Source: Bradyrhizobium prioriisuperbiae
GTDB lineage: Bacteria; Pseudomonadota; Alphaproteobacteria; Rhizobiales; Xanthobacteraceae
Reading direction: 5' to 3'
NCBI RefSeq assembly: GCF_032397745.1
Contig: NZ_CP135921.1
Span: 4,886,501 to 4,950,500 of the forward strand
Length of the DNA: 64,000 nt
Shown in pieces: positions 18,118-26,757 of this stretch; position 1 is the stretch's first letter; every line of letters starts with the position of its first letter. The notes beneath the pieces are model-generated. The model ran no database searches, was not told the DNA's origin, and saw only the letters and a program-made list of their open reading frames with translations. Position numbers and translations under genes: made by a program.

Positions 18118-19433
18118 GCGGAAATGTGCTGTCCGCCGGCCAGGCCGCCATGGTGTTGTTCGGCGTTTTTTTTGCCCTTCTGGCCGTGCGTGTTCCCGTC
18201 GCGTTTGCGCTGGGGCTCGCGTGTCTGCCGATCCTTCTGATCGAGCCTCATCTGTCGATGATGATGCTCGCGCAGGAGACGTTCAACGCCTACAACTCCT
18301 TCATCCTGCTGTCGGTGCCGTTCTTCCTGCTGACCGCGAACCTGATGAGCATCGGCGGCATCACCGACCGCCTGGTCGAGCTGTCGCGCGCCATGGTCGG
18401 GCACTGGCCGGGCTCGCTGGCGCAGATCAATGTGGTGCTGTCGGTGTTCTTCGCCGGTATCTCCGGCTCCTCGACGGCGGACGCGGCGAGCCAGTCCAAG
18501 ATCTTCATCGATGCGCAAACCAAGGAAGGCTACGACCTCTCGTTTTCTATCGCCATCACGGCGGTGTCGGCGGTGCTGGCGGTGATCATCCCGCCCTCGA
18601 TCCTGATGATCGTGTGGGGCGGGCTGATCTCGACCTCGATCGCCGCGATGTATCTGGCGGGCATCGTGCCGGGCCTTCTGATCGCGGGCGCGCAGATGGC
18701 CACCGTGCATGTCTACGCGGTGCGCCGCGGCTACCCGACCTATCCGAAATCGAGCTGGGTGGAGATGCGCTGTGCGATCTGGCGCTCGATCCCCGCTCTG
18801 GTCACGCCCTTCATCATTGTCGGCGGCATCCTGCTGGGCTGGTTCACGGCCACCGAATCCGCCTGTGTCGCGGTGCTGTATTCGGTGGCGCTGTCGACCT
18901 TCTTCTATCGGGAAACCGGTGCGAGGGAGCTCTATAAAGCGCTGCTCGACACCGGCCGCCTGGCCGGCGTCGCGCTGTTCTGCATCGGCACCGCCAGCGC
19001 CTTCGGCTGGCTGCTCGCTTATTACAAGATCCCGCAAGTCCTGCTGGCCAACGTCTCCACATGGGGCATGGGCCCGATCGCGGCCGGCTTCTTCATCTCG
19101 TTCTGTTTTCTGGTGGTCGGCTGCTTCCTTGATGCCATCCCGGCGATCGTGATCGTCGGCACCGTGCTCGAACCGCTGGCGAGGTCGGTCGACCTGCACC
19201 CTGTGCAGTTCGCCATCATCTCGATCGTCTCGCTGGCGTTCGGCCTGGTGACGCCGCCTTATGGCCTGTGCCTGCTGATCGCCTGCGCGGTCGCCGGCGT
19301 GCGCCTGCGTTATGCGCTCAAGGACACCGCCATCATGCTGGTTCCGATGCTGCTGGTGCTGGTGGCACTGATCGTCTGGCCCAGCGTCTCGCTGTTCCTG
19401 CCGCGGCTGATCGTTCCGGAGATGTTGAAATAG
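18114..19433 (+). CDS. dctM: TRAP transporter large permease subunit
   Basis: 439 residues, 11-13 predicted membrane helices, normal length for DctM. Recognised segments include VPFFLLTANLMSIGGITDRL, FAGISGSSTADAASQSKIF and the VIIPPSILMIVWG region, all typical of the sodium-driven permease. It imports the ligand delivered by a DctP receptor. The complete sequence suggests the permease remains functional if expressed. Confidence 0.94.
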   Translation: MSGNVLSAGQAAMVLFGVFFALLAVRVPVAFALGLACLPILLIEPHLSMMMLAQETFNAYNSFILLSVPFFLLTANLMSIGGITDRLVELSRAMVGHWPGSLAQINVVLSVFFAGISGSSTADAASQSKIFIDAQTKEGYDLSFSIAITAVSAVLAVIIPPSILMIVWGGLISTSIAAMYLAGIVPGLLIAGAQMATVHVYAVRRGYPTYPKSSWVEMRCAIWRSIPALVTPFIIVGGILLGWFTATESACVAVLYSVALSTFFYRETGARELYKALLDTGRLAGVALFCIGTASAFGWLLAYYKIPQVLLANVSTWGMGPIAAGFFISFCFLVVGCFLDAIPAIVIVGTVLEPLARSVDLHPVQFAIISIVSLAFGLVTPPYGLCLLIACAVAGVRLRYALKDTAIMLVPMLLVLVALIVWPSVSLFLPRLIVPEMLK

Positions 19434-19521
19434 CCTATACTGGCTCGAGCGGGTGCACGGCGCAGAGATCGGCTTATTGCCGGTCTCGCTGATCGGGTGG
19501 CGCCGGTGAAAGGGCCAGAGA

Positions 19522-20076
19522 TTGTTTCAGGGAATTGTTAGAAAGGCCCGGCCGGATGATGCGCCTGCGATTGCCGCCGTGCACGTCTCGGTGTCGCGCG
19601 AGACCTATGCTCATCTGTTCTCGGCGGAAGAGCTCGGTCAGTTTTCTGTCGCGCACCGGGCCAGGCAGTGGCACGCCATGATCGGGGAGCGCGACCGGGC
19701 CGATCTTGCGGTGTTCGTGGCGGAGTCTGCAGCCGACAAGACGATTTCCGGGTTTGGCTGCTGCAGCCGGCAGCGCTCCGACATGCTGGTCGAGCAAGGC
19801 TTCAACGGCGAGTTTCAATCCATCTATATCCTGCCGCCGGCTCAGGGCCGCGGCCTCGGACGGGCTCTGATGGCCGAGATGGCGCGTTACCTCAGTGCTC
19901 TCGCCATATCGGGCGGCGCCTGCTGGGTGCTGCGCGGCAACGCCGGAGCGCACCGGTTTTATGAAGCGCTTGGCGGAGAGATCGTGGGTGAGCAGGCGCT
20001 GGGGCCGGACACCGAAGCGACTTTGACCCAGGTGGCCTACGGTTGGCGGAATCTCGCGGCCCTGTCGGGCGATTGA
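19522..20076 (+). CDS. GNAT-family N-acetyltransferase
   Basis: 184 residues from a TTG at 19522. Motif A for acetyl-CoA is clear: SIYILPPAQGRGLGRALMAEM, followed by WVLRGNAGAHRFYEALGGE (motif B). The acceptor substrate cannot be told. A later start is possible, since TTG is weakly supported, but IVRKARPDDAPAIAAVHV is the expected beginning of the fold. It lies 88 bp after dctM and may be a separate unit. Confidence 0.88.
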   Translation: MFQGIVRKARPDDAPAIAAVHVSVSRETYAHLFSAEELGQFSVAHRARQWHAMIGERDRADLAVFVAESAADKTISGFGCCSRQRSDMLVEQGFNGEFQSIYILPPAQGRGLGRALMAEMARYLSALAISGGACWVLRGNAGAHRFYEALGGEIVGEQALGPDTEATLTQVAYGWRNLAALSGD

Positions 20077-20142
20077 CCTCCCGCACGGTCAATGTTACGA
20101 GTTGTAGCATTAACGCGCAGCGCTCGCCGGGCATGTCCTCGC

Positions 20143-21336
20143 ATGATTATTCTTGGTCGTCATCGTCCGCTTGTCCATGAAGCCTGGAGTGAAGGCGCTG
20201 TCCGCTCTGCGATTGAAGAGATCGCTGATGACGCCATCGCCCATTTCGATCCCGACAGGTTTTGGCCGGCTCATCCGAGCGACGACTCGGCAGGCGACGG
20301 CGACCCCAGTTTCTACAAGGGCGCGGCTGGTGTGATCTGGGCGCTGGATTATCTGCATCGCGTCGGGGCCGTCAGCGCCGCGGCGGACTTTCGCCCAGTG
20401 CTGCCCAGGCTGATGGAACGGACGATCGTCGACTTCAAAGCGAGTTCATCGGCCGATTACGAGAAGCACGGCTCGCTGCTGCGTGGCGATATGGGTGCGG
20501 CGCTGCTCGCCATGCGCCTTGCGCCCACGTCGGATGTTGCCGACCTGGTGTTCAGGCGTGCGGAAGACAACAACGAGCTGCCGGTGCGGGAGCTGATGTG
20601 GGGCCTGCCCGGGTCAATGATCGCCGCCATCCACATGACGGAGATGACAGGGGAGGCGCGATGGCGCGGCCTGTTTGAAACCCAGGCCGCCCTGCTGCTC
20701 GCCGATCTGGAAGATACACCGCAAGGTCCGTTGTGGACACAGGATCTGTACGGCGAGCGCGACCGCTGGCTCGGGCCGGTTCATGGTTTCGCCGGCAATG
20801 CCATTCCGCTGTTGCGCGGCTGGGAGTGGCTAACGCCACAGCAGCAGGCACACGTGGCGGAGTTCGTGCCGAAAGCCCTTGCCGCCAATGCGTGGGAGTC
20901 CGACCTCGGCACCACATGGGGCGCGCGAAGCAAGCGCGCGGCACCGCCACGGATGTGCCAGCACTGCCACGGCGCGCCCGGCATGGTGACGACATTTGCG
21001 GATGCGCCCTTCGCGGACCCTGACTTTGACGCGCTTCTGCTGGATGCCGGCCGCTTCAGCTGGGCCGCCGGACCGCTGACAAAGGGCGCGAACCTCTGCC
21101 ACGGCACAGGTGGCAACGGTTACGCTTTCCTCAGGCTGTACCGTCGCACCCATGATCCGATCTGGCTCGATCGCGCCCGCCAGTTCGCGATGACAGCCAT
21201 TGTCCAGTATCGCGGCGCTCAGCTCGCCGCCGGCCGCGGCCGGTATTCGCTGTGGACCGGCGATATCGGTCTCGCCATCTATTTGTGGGACTGCATCACC
21301 GGCGAGCCACGTTTCCCGACCGTCGACGTGTTCTGA
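20143..21336 (+). CDS. LanC-like protein (orphan lanthionine-synthetase C fold)
   Basis: 397 residues from the ATG at 20143. The alpha-toroid repeats end in Gly-rich turns (FYKGAAGVIWAL, LLRGDMGAALLAM, VHGFAGNAIPLL, LWTGDIGLAIYLW), as in LanC proteins. The zinc ligands are present: C272 with C275-H276-G, then C319-H320-G. LanC enzymes add Cys thiols to dehydroamino acids in lanthipeptides, but no precursor, LanB/LanM or exporter gene is nearby. It is therefore called a LanC-like protein of unknown substrate. Confidence 0.82.
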   Translation: MIILGRHRPLVHEAWSEGAVRSAIEEIADDAIAHFDPDRFWPAHPSDDSAGDGDPSFYKGAAGVIWALDYLHRVGAVSAAADFRPVLPRLMERTIVDFKASSSADYEKHGSLLRGDMGAALLAMRLAPTSDVADLVFRRAEDNNELPVRELMWGLPGSMIAAIHMTEMTGEARWRGLFETQAALLLADLEDTPQGPLWTQDLYGERDRWLGPVHGFAGNAIPLLRGWEWLTPQQQAHVAEFVPKALAANAWESDLGTTWGARSKRAAPPRMCQHCHGAPGMVTTFADAPFADPDFDALLLDAGRFSWAAGPLTKGANLCHGTGGNGYAFLRLYRRTHDPIWLDRARQFAMTAIVQYRGAQLAAGRGRYSLWTGDIGLAIYLWDCITGEPRFPTVDVF

Positions 21337-21438
21337 TCCCTCGTTTTGCCGGTCTGTTCGCGGGGCTCTTCGGCACAGCCGTCCGCACGTCAGGTCTTTC
21401 GGCTGACGCCTGCAGTGTCGGACGTGTCGGGCCCAGCC

Positions 21439-21657
21439 TCACCCCTGCAAGTGAGGCGGGTCGTCGTAGCCATGATGGCTGCTGTAGACCAGCAGCCCCA
21501 GCAGCCCCGCGCCGAAACCAATGGTCAGAACGGCACCGATCGTGAGCGGGAGGTATCCTTCGGTGGGCATCGCTCCGATGCCATAGACCGCGAACGCGAT
21601 CGAGGCGGCGAGCAGCCCGAGCAGCAGGGTCCAGGTCGCAAGGATGGTGATACGCAT
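21439..21657 (-). CDS. Small two-helix membrane protein
   Basis: 72 residues from the ATG at 21657 with GGAGGG upstream. Two hydrophobic helices (about 5-27 and 36-58) are followed by a short polar tail (SSHHGYDDPPHLQG). Function unknown. The next 240 bp toward 21920 contain no gene. Confidence 0.65.
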   Translation of the reverse strand: MRITILATWTLLLGLLAASIAFAVYGIGAMPTEGYLPLTIGAVLTIGFGAGLLGLLVYSSHHGYDDPPHLQG

Positions 21658-21922
21658 GTGAAACCCTCCTTTTCGGAGTCAAACAAATTGCCGCGTTCCG
21701 GTTCCCGGTGGATCCGCAGGCCTGTCCGAATTTTCAGGCCCTCGCGCCGGTCGCGGCTCACGTCCCGCCATTTGTCCGCAGCGCCGACCAGAACGGAATC
21801 TCCCGGAGCCGAAGCTGGAGATTCTTCTCAACGCAACGTCACTGGTGGCGGGATTTTTAGTGGATGTGATGGCGCTGCGCCGATGGTCGATCACCCTCGA
21901 ACGGCCGTGACCAAAAACAAAA

Positions 21923-21950
21923 CCCGGGCTGAGGCCCGGGCTTGGTTTTT
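21923..21950. terminator. Bidirectional intrinsic terminator
   Basis: CCCGGGC (21923-21929) and GCCCGGG (21934-21940) form a stem with a four-base loop. It is followed by TTGGTTTTTT on the plus strand and by TTTTGTTTT on the minus strand. It terminates the Omp31-like gene that ends at 21972. Confidence 0.8.
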
Positions 21951-21971
21951 TGCGGCGCGAGGCCGATCCGG

Positions 21972-22769
21972 TCAGAACTTATAGCTGAGCGCGGCGCGCG
22001 CGATGCTCTGGGTGTAGTTCACGGAGTGCAGGAACTTGAGGCCGCCGCCGGCGATGTTGTACTGAACGCCGGTGTTCGGATTGATGACCGGCGCGCTGCC
22101 CTCGATATTCTCGAACGCCACATACAGCCATTCGCCGCGCAGCGACCAGTGATGATCGAACCGGTATTCGAGGCCAGCGCCGGCGGCGAGGCCGACCTTG
22201 ATCTGGCTTGCCCCGAACGACGACACCGCCGGGCTGAGAATGTCGCTGAACGCGCTGGCGAACTTGATCTCGGACACCGCGAGACCGGCGGTGAGATACG
22301 GAATCCAGCCGCCGAAATTGTAGCCGACCCGTCCGGTGAACAGCGCCAGCCAATCCTGTTTCACGCTCTGGTTAAATGTGTCGAAGGGGGCGCCAAAGAA
22401 CGTCCCGCTCCGGGTCACCGACGCCTTGGCGTCGACCCAGTCGAACGAGGCTTCGACCGCGACCACCCAGGGGGTGCTGGAATTGGTGAAGATGTAGCCG
22501 ATCTGGCCGCCGACAAGGGCGCCTGAGCCCTTCAGCCCGTTGTTGCCGTCCCGAAGGACTGTCGCGGTGGCGATAGGGGTGTACGAATTGTTTCCAATCC
22601 CGAGATCCGAGCCGGCGTGGCTCCAATTCCCGCCACCGTTGACGCCGATGTAGAAACCGGACCAGTCGCGCGCCGGATCCACCGGCGGCGCCTTGGCATA
22701 GGGCAGGTCGGCCGCAGAGGCGGCGGTGACACTGAAAGCGGCGATGGCCGCGGCAATAACAAGTTTCAT
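21972..22769 (-). CDS. Omp31-like outer-membrane beta-barrel protein
   Basis: 265 residues from the ATG at 22769, preceded by GGGGG. A signal peptide (MKLVIAAAIAAFSVTAASA) leads into ADLPYAKAPPVDPARDWSG and FYIGVNGGGNW. The last strand ends ARAALSYKF with a C-terminal Phe. It is the third member of this barrel family in the window and diverges from the other two outside the N-terminal signature, so it is not a recent duplicate. Confidence 0.92.
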   Translation of the reverse strand: MKLVIAAAIAAFSVTAASAADLPYAKAPPVDPARDWSGFYIGVNGGGNWSHAGSDLGIGNNSYTPIATATVLRDGNNGLKGSGALVGGQIGYIFTNSSTPWVVAVEASFDWVDAKASVTRSGTFFGAPFDTFNQSVKQDWLALFTGRVGYNFGGWIPYLTAGLAVSEIKFASAFSDILSPAVSSFGASQIKVGLAAGAGLEYRFDHHWSLRGEWLYVAFENIEGSAPVINPNTGVQYNIAGGGLKFLHSVNYTQSIARAALSYKF

Positions 22770-23145
22770 CGCAATTCCCCCTTGAAAATCACAATCAAGT
22801 GAGAGCCACCGTACCCTAGGCCGGACCGCTTGAATGTTCCCGATCGGCAACAGTCGGAAGCATTTTGAAACAAAGCGTTTCCTTGATTTTCTTCGGAAAT
22901 TGCAGCGTCCGGGTACGCGGGTTCGCCGCCAGTGCATCCTGCCTACGTAAATACCTCTGCCGCAAGACGCGCGTCGCAACGTTTTGTCCGGTTTTGACCA
23001 AGCCCCGTCCCGACTGAACAAGGCTCACATCGATTGATCTCTGCGCTTCACCTCGCCCCGCTTGCGGGCTATCGGATTCACACATCTCGACGCGCGCATC
23101 TTGATGCCGAGATGATGATTTTACGGCTCCCTCCCCCGTGTGGGG

Positions 23146-23395
23146 CTGTCGAATTCACACATCTCTACCGTGAGAAAGAGAATCTGAATCAAGTGCTTAG
23201 GTGAATTAGACCCGTCATCCTGAGGTGGCCGCGCGTAGCGCGGCCCTCGAAGGGCGACGGCCAATGCTTAAATAGAATCGGCCGTGCATCCTTCGAGGCT
23301 CGCCCAGCAGTGCAAGAGCACTGCAAGGCTCGCGCCTCAGGATGACGGGTATAAGTTGATCCTACGCAGCCCAACGAGATGTGTGAATACGACAG
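23146..23395. mobile_element. MITE-like element sharing ends with the IS4-type element
   Basis: A 250-bp non-coding unit with terminal inverted repeats CTGTCGWATTCACACATCTC (one mismatch). It is flanked by identical 10-bp direct repeats CCGTGTGGGG at 23136-23145 and 23396-23405. The ends and the target resemble those of the IS4-type element at 14519-15972. The interior is mostly the palindromic repeat at 23211-23349. A lone third end (ATTCACACATCT) lies at 23076-23087. Confidence 0.8.
23211..23349. repeat. Long palindromic intergenic repeat
   Basis: Bounded by CCCGTCATCCTGAGGT and CCTCAGGATGACGGG, with inner CCTCGAAGG/CCTTCGAGG arms. It is a second copy of the 7258-7379 family in the opposite orientation, lying inside the MITE-like element. 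Confidence 0.82.
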
Positions 23396-23626
23396 CCGTG
23401 TGGGGGAGGGCGGGGAGGGGGTCCAGCACTCTGCGATTGAGATGAGTCTTGTGAAGTCACCGATGAGGCGTGCCTCAAGGGGGAGGGAGCGTTCATCGCA
23501 TCGGCGAAAGAGATCAACCGAAGGCGGAGATGTGTGTTGGTCAGGCCGACGCGAACGATTGCGGCCGGTGCCAGCTGGCGGCTACTGTGGCCCCAGGGAA
23601 ACGCCAGACAAGAACAGGGAAAAACA

Positions 23627-24457
23627 ATGACACTTTCGCACCGGCCCAAACCGCGGTTCGTCGCGTCGCTCGCACTGATCGCCTCGCTCTGTTTCGCGTC
23701 GGTTGCGTCCGTTGCTCAAGAGCGGCCGAAGGTGACCAAAATCGCGCCGCCCAAGAGCTCGATCTTCATCGGCAACAGCTTCTTCTATTACAACGACAGC
23801 CTGCACAGCATGGTGCTGAACCTGCTCAAGACGGCCGATCCGGCTGATAAGGCCAGCTATCGCAGCACCTCGGTCACCATCTCCGGGTCCGGCTTCGACT
23901 GGCACGACATCGGTGTCTATTTCCGTCCCGATGCCGTCGGCCGCTATTCGTTCGACGACAACAACAATGTCGTGTTCAACAAGCTCGACAAGCTGTTCGA
24001 CATCGCCATCATGATGGATTGCAGCCAGTGCCCGATCCATCCGCAATTGAAAGATATCTTCGTTGCGTATGCGAAAAAGAATGCCGAGATCGTGCGCAGT
24101 CACGGCACCGAGCCGGTGTATTTCATGTCCTGGGCCTATGCCGACAAGCCGGAGATGACGCGCCAGCTCGCCGATGCCTATACGGCGGCCGGCAATGCCA
24201 ACAATGCGCTGGTGATTCCCGCCGGTCTTGCGTTCGCGCGCGCCATCGAGAAGCGCCCCACGCTCAATCTCTATGCCCCCGACAAGCGCCATCCCAGCCC
24301 CGCCGGCAGTTATCTCGCCGCCGCCACCGTCTACGCCGCCACCACCGGACAATCCCCGGTCGGCAACGGCTTTGCAGGCCCGGTGGACAAGGACACCGCG
24401 GCCTTCCTGCAGGGCGTGGCCTGGGAGACGGTGCAGGCGTATTACAAGGGCGAGTGA
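23627..24457 (+). CDS. SGNH-hydrolase-like secreted protein
   Basis: 276 residues from the ATG at 23627. A signal peptide (about 1-33, ending VASVAQ) is followed by SSIFIGNSFFYYNDS, the block I GxS nucleophile region in the G-N-S form used by some SGNH hydrolases, and by APDKRHPSPAGSYLAA, the block V Asp-x-x-His. These residues would form a Ser-Asp-His triad acting on an ester or glycan-linked acyl group in the periplasm. Substrate is unknown. The upstream in-frame ATG at 23534 would extend past the signal peptide and is less likely. Confidence 0.78.
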   Translation: MTLSHRPKPRFVASLALIASLCFASVASVAQERPKVTKIAPPKSSIFIGNSFFYYNDSLHSMVLNLLKTADPADKASYRSTSVTISGSGFDWHDIGVYFRPDAVGRYSFDDNNNVVFNKLDKLFDIAIMMDCSQCPIHPQLKDIFVAYAKKNAEIVRSHGTEPVYFMSWAYADKPEMTRQLADAYTAAGNANNALVIPAGLAFARAIEKRPTLNLYAPDKRHPSPAGSYLAAATVYAATTGQSPVGNGFAGPVDKDTAAFLQGVAWETVQAYYKGE

Positions 24458-24570
24458 GGGGATGGGCTGGTGAAAGCGTGCAGGGCAGGTTAGCCGAAGG
24501 CGTAACCTGCCGCCAAGCAGCGCAGAGCAAGAAACGGCGGATTACGCTTTCGCTCATCTGCCGTACGACC

Positions 24571-24649
24571 GTAGCCCGGATAAGCGAAGCGGCATCCTCG
24601 AAGACGACATGAACAGGACTGGCGCAACGCGTGGCTCACCCGCGCTACG
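24571..24649. repeat. REP-type palindrome, degenerate
   Basis: Starts GTAGCCCGGATAAGC and ends GGCTCACCCGCGCTACG. It is the same family as the elements at 34011 and 58748. Confidence 0.6.
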
Positions 24650-24666
24650 CTTTCTGATCGACTTGC

Positions 24667-24780
24667 TCAGAGAGATCCCGCGGTCACAATTCGAATGATG
24701 GCGAAGGAGCCGACCCCGACGGCCATGGCGACCGAAATTGAAAAAACGATACGAACCGCATTATCAAACGCACTGGACAT
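24667..24780 (-). CDS. Small single-helix membrane protein
   Basis: 37 residues from the ATG at 24780 with GAGG upstream: MSSAFDNAVRIVFSISVAMA and a continued hydrophobic helix ending IVTAGSL. Too short for the usual gene cut-off but well formed. Function unknown. Confidence 0.45.
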   Translation of the reverse strand: MSSAFDNAVRIVFSISVAMAVGVGSFAIIRIVTAGSL

Positions 24781-25025
24781 AATGGCCTCACGACACTGCA
24801 GCAGACTGACAACGAACGGCATGCACGGAAGCGTCCGAAGCAGACCAAGGCCGGCTTCGGGAGTCAACGACCGGGGAACCGTGGGACTCCCGAATCTCGT
24901 CGGCCGTGACCGGCTTGCCACACCCCGGCCGGGTGCCCGGATGAGCCAGCGCCTCCACGGATGACCGGCTCCCATTCCAGGATATGTTGCGGCATGCTCG
25001 CTGCCCGCCTAACGGAGGCTCGAAG

Positions 25026-25508
25026 ATGCAGGTCAGGTTCGCCGATGCCGGTGAGGTCGATCATCTCGCGCGATTGTGGCACGATGGCTGGCACGACGCG
25101 CACGCGCCTCTTGCGCCGCTCGAGCTGATCCGTCTCCGCACTCTGGCGAGCTTTCGCGAGCGGCTGCAGGCCGCATTCCCGGATGTCTACGTTGTCGGCC
25201 CGGCCGGCGCGCCCCTCGGCTTCTGCGTGCTCAAGGGTGAGGAGTTGTCTCAGCTTTTCGTCGCCCCTGAGGCGCACGGCTCGGGCGTCGCCGCGGCATT
25301 GATTGCCGACGCGGAGGCACGGCTCGCCCAGCGCGGTGTGGAGACGGCGTGGCTCGCGTGTGCGATCGGCAATGATCGCGCCGCGCGATTCTACGAGAAG
25401 AGCGGCTGGCGCCTGGCCGGCACATTCGTCATGTCGTCGGAGACCTCGAACGGCCCTTTTCCGCTGGAGCACTGGCGCTACGAGAAACGGCTCACGCGCC
25501 CAACGTGA
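25026..25508 (+). CDS. GNAT-family N-acetyltransferase
   Basis: 160 residues from the ATG at 25026 with GGAGG upstream. Acetyl-CoA motif A reads LSQLFVAPEAHGSGVAAAL and motif B IGNDRAARFYEKSGW, with the typical Tyr near the end of the fold. The N-terminus VRFADAGEVDHLARLWHDGW is the normal GNAT start. Substrate unknown; monocistronic. Confidence 0.88.
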   Translation: MQVRFADAGEVDHLARLWHDGWHDAHAPLAPLELIRLRTLASFRERLQAAFPDVYVVGPAGAPLGFCVLKGEELSQLFVAPEAHGSGVAAALIADAEARLAQRGVETAWLACAIGNDRAARFYEKSGWRLAGTFVMSSETSNGPFPLEHWRYEKRLTRPT

Positions 25509-25604
25509 GCGTGCGATCGGGGAATTCGATCGGAACGTCCTTTGGCGGCCCTTCGCGATATCCACGCGGGTGACAGTCTGGCTGACGACGCACGTGTGGC
25601 TTGG

Positions 25605-25683
25605 CTAGTACCGCCGATCTGAAGTTCCTGCACCATTTGCCGCAAACTCGTTCCAGGACCTTCAGATCGAAAAGCGGTGCTAG
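25605..25683. repeat. CTAG-bounded palindromic element 1
   Basis: A 79-bp hairpin: CTAG-TA-CCGC, GATCTGAAG and TCCTG on the left pair with CAGGA, CTTCAGATC and GCGGTGCTAG on the right. It is adjacent to a second CTAG-bounded palindrome. Confidence 0.75.
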
Positions 25684-25696
25684 AATCATAGGTTTG

Positions 25697-25773
25697 CTAG
25701 TGCCCCTGATGCATCCGAAGTTCGTGTCAGAGAGCGCTGCGACGTATCACGAACTTCGAATTCGGGACACTAG
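25697..25773. repeat. CTAG-bounded palindromic element 2
   Basis: A 77-bp hairpin with perfect 11-bp inner arms CGAAGTTCGTG/CACGAACTTCG and outer CTAGTGCCC/GGGACACTAG. Its right end supplies the stop codon (TAG) of the neighbouring minus-strand acetyltransferase gene. Confidence 0.75.
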
Positions 25774-26288
25774 AACCGCAGCCGCATGCTGATGGAACGG
25801 CCTTCATCCTGCGGGTCCCAGCTCGGACACGCGCGAAAGCCGAGCCCATGATACAGCCGATGCGATGCGGCGAGTTGTGCATTGCTCATCAGACGAACGG
25901 CCTTGAAATTCCGGGAACGTGCGTCATCAAGCAGATGCCTCGCGAGCGCCGTTGCAAGCCCGCGTTTCCGCCACGCCGTCGCAACAAACATCCGCGAGAG
26001 CTCGCACTCGTCGTCCGAGATGCCACGGATGGCGCCGGTTGCGACAACACAGCCTCGCATCTCCTGGACCAGGAAAAGACCGCCGATGCCGGTTTCCCCT
26101 GCCGCCCGATCGATGTCGTCCAGAGCGTGCGGCAGGAGGAGAAAGTCCCGGACAAATACGTCCGGGTGAGCCTCAAAATTCTCCCGCCAGACGTCGCGTA
26201 TCAGTGCTTTTGCGCCGTTCACGTGGTGCGGACGCAAACGCTGGATGACTGGAAATTCACGCTCTGAATGCATGTCCTCGTTGCTCAT
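25770..26288 (-). CDS. GNAT-family N-acetyltransferase
   Basis: 172 residues from the ATG at 26288. It shows ECELSRMFVATAWRKRGLAT (motif A, with R-x2-G-x-A) and LMSNAQLAASHRLYHGLGF (motif B). The stop codon lies in a palindromic repeat, so the C-terminus may have been set by repeat insertion, but the GNAT fold looks complete. Other in-frame methionines upstream give non-homologous-looking extensions. Confidence 0.85.
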   Translation of the reverse strand: MSNEDMHSEREFPVIQRLRPHHVNGAKALIRDVWRENFEAHPDVFVRDFLLLPHALDDIDRAAGETGIGGLFLVQEMRGCVVATGAIRGISDDECELSRMFVATAWRKRGLATALARHLLDDARSRNFKAVRLMSNAQLAASHRLYHGLGFRACPSWDPQDEGRSISMRLRF

Positions 26289-26567
26289 CGGCGCTTGCTC
26301 GTGATCGGCAAGACTATATCGCGTCGGGTGGGCTGGTGCGACTGCGTCATATACAAACATGATTCTCATCCCGAGGAGATACGAGGCGGCAGGACCAACC
26401 GCGGCTGCCGAGGGGTCATGCGCCGACGAATGCCGAGGCGCGCACAGCCGCCGATGAAGCGATTAGGCACTTGTTCGAGGGGCCGCGCCGCTGAACGGGC
26501 CGGCGCTTGATGCGCGATGCGACATCGCAGTGGTCCACCTCCCGCGTCGGGAACGGCGCGCCTCTCG

Positions 26568-26604
26568 CATATGGGAGATGCGACGGGATCGGTTCTCCCA
26601 TATG
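26568..26604. promoter_or_regulatory. Inverted repeat CATATGGGAG / CTCCCATATG
   Basis: Perfect 10-bp inverted repeats separated by 17 bp; the right half is itself the palindrome CCCATATGGG. It lies 146 bp upstream of the membrane-protein gene at 26750 in an otherwise gene-free interval (26289-26749). It could be an operator; nothing shows the regulator. Confidence 0.35.
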
Positions 26605-26678
26605 GGAAGCTGATCGGTCGTGGTTCGAGCGCGTCCCGCGATGCGGGCGGGCTGCGAGACGTGATCTAACCGCGACGT

Positions 26679-26757
26679 TTTCCAACACTGACTTTCCAAC
26701 AGTGGCTTTTCCAGCAGTGAGTTTTCCAAAAGTGGACTTGGTTTGAAAAGTGACTTG
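26679..26757. repeat. Tandem repeat, period 14-15 bp
   Basis: Four units of TTTCCAACAGTGGC-type sequence followed by a diverged unit that overlaps the start of the next gene. Comparable repeats are at 8521, 10754 and 37400. Confidence 0.65.

Noticed and set aside
21829..21860. Fourth copy of the terminator-ended element
   Set aside because: Only GGTGGCGGGATTTTTA matches. The left arm of the stem and the upstream conserved blocks are missing.
23211..23349. CRISPR-like or tRNA-like structure
   Set aside because: The symmetry is one long palindrome of a family also present at 7258, without spacer-repeat units or a cloverleaf. No CRISPR array or tRNA was seen anywhere in the window.
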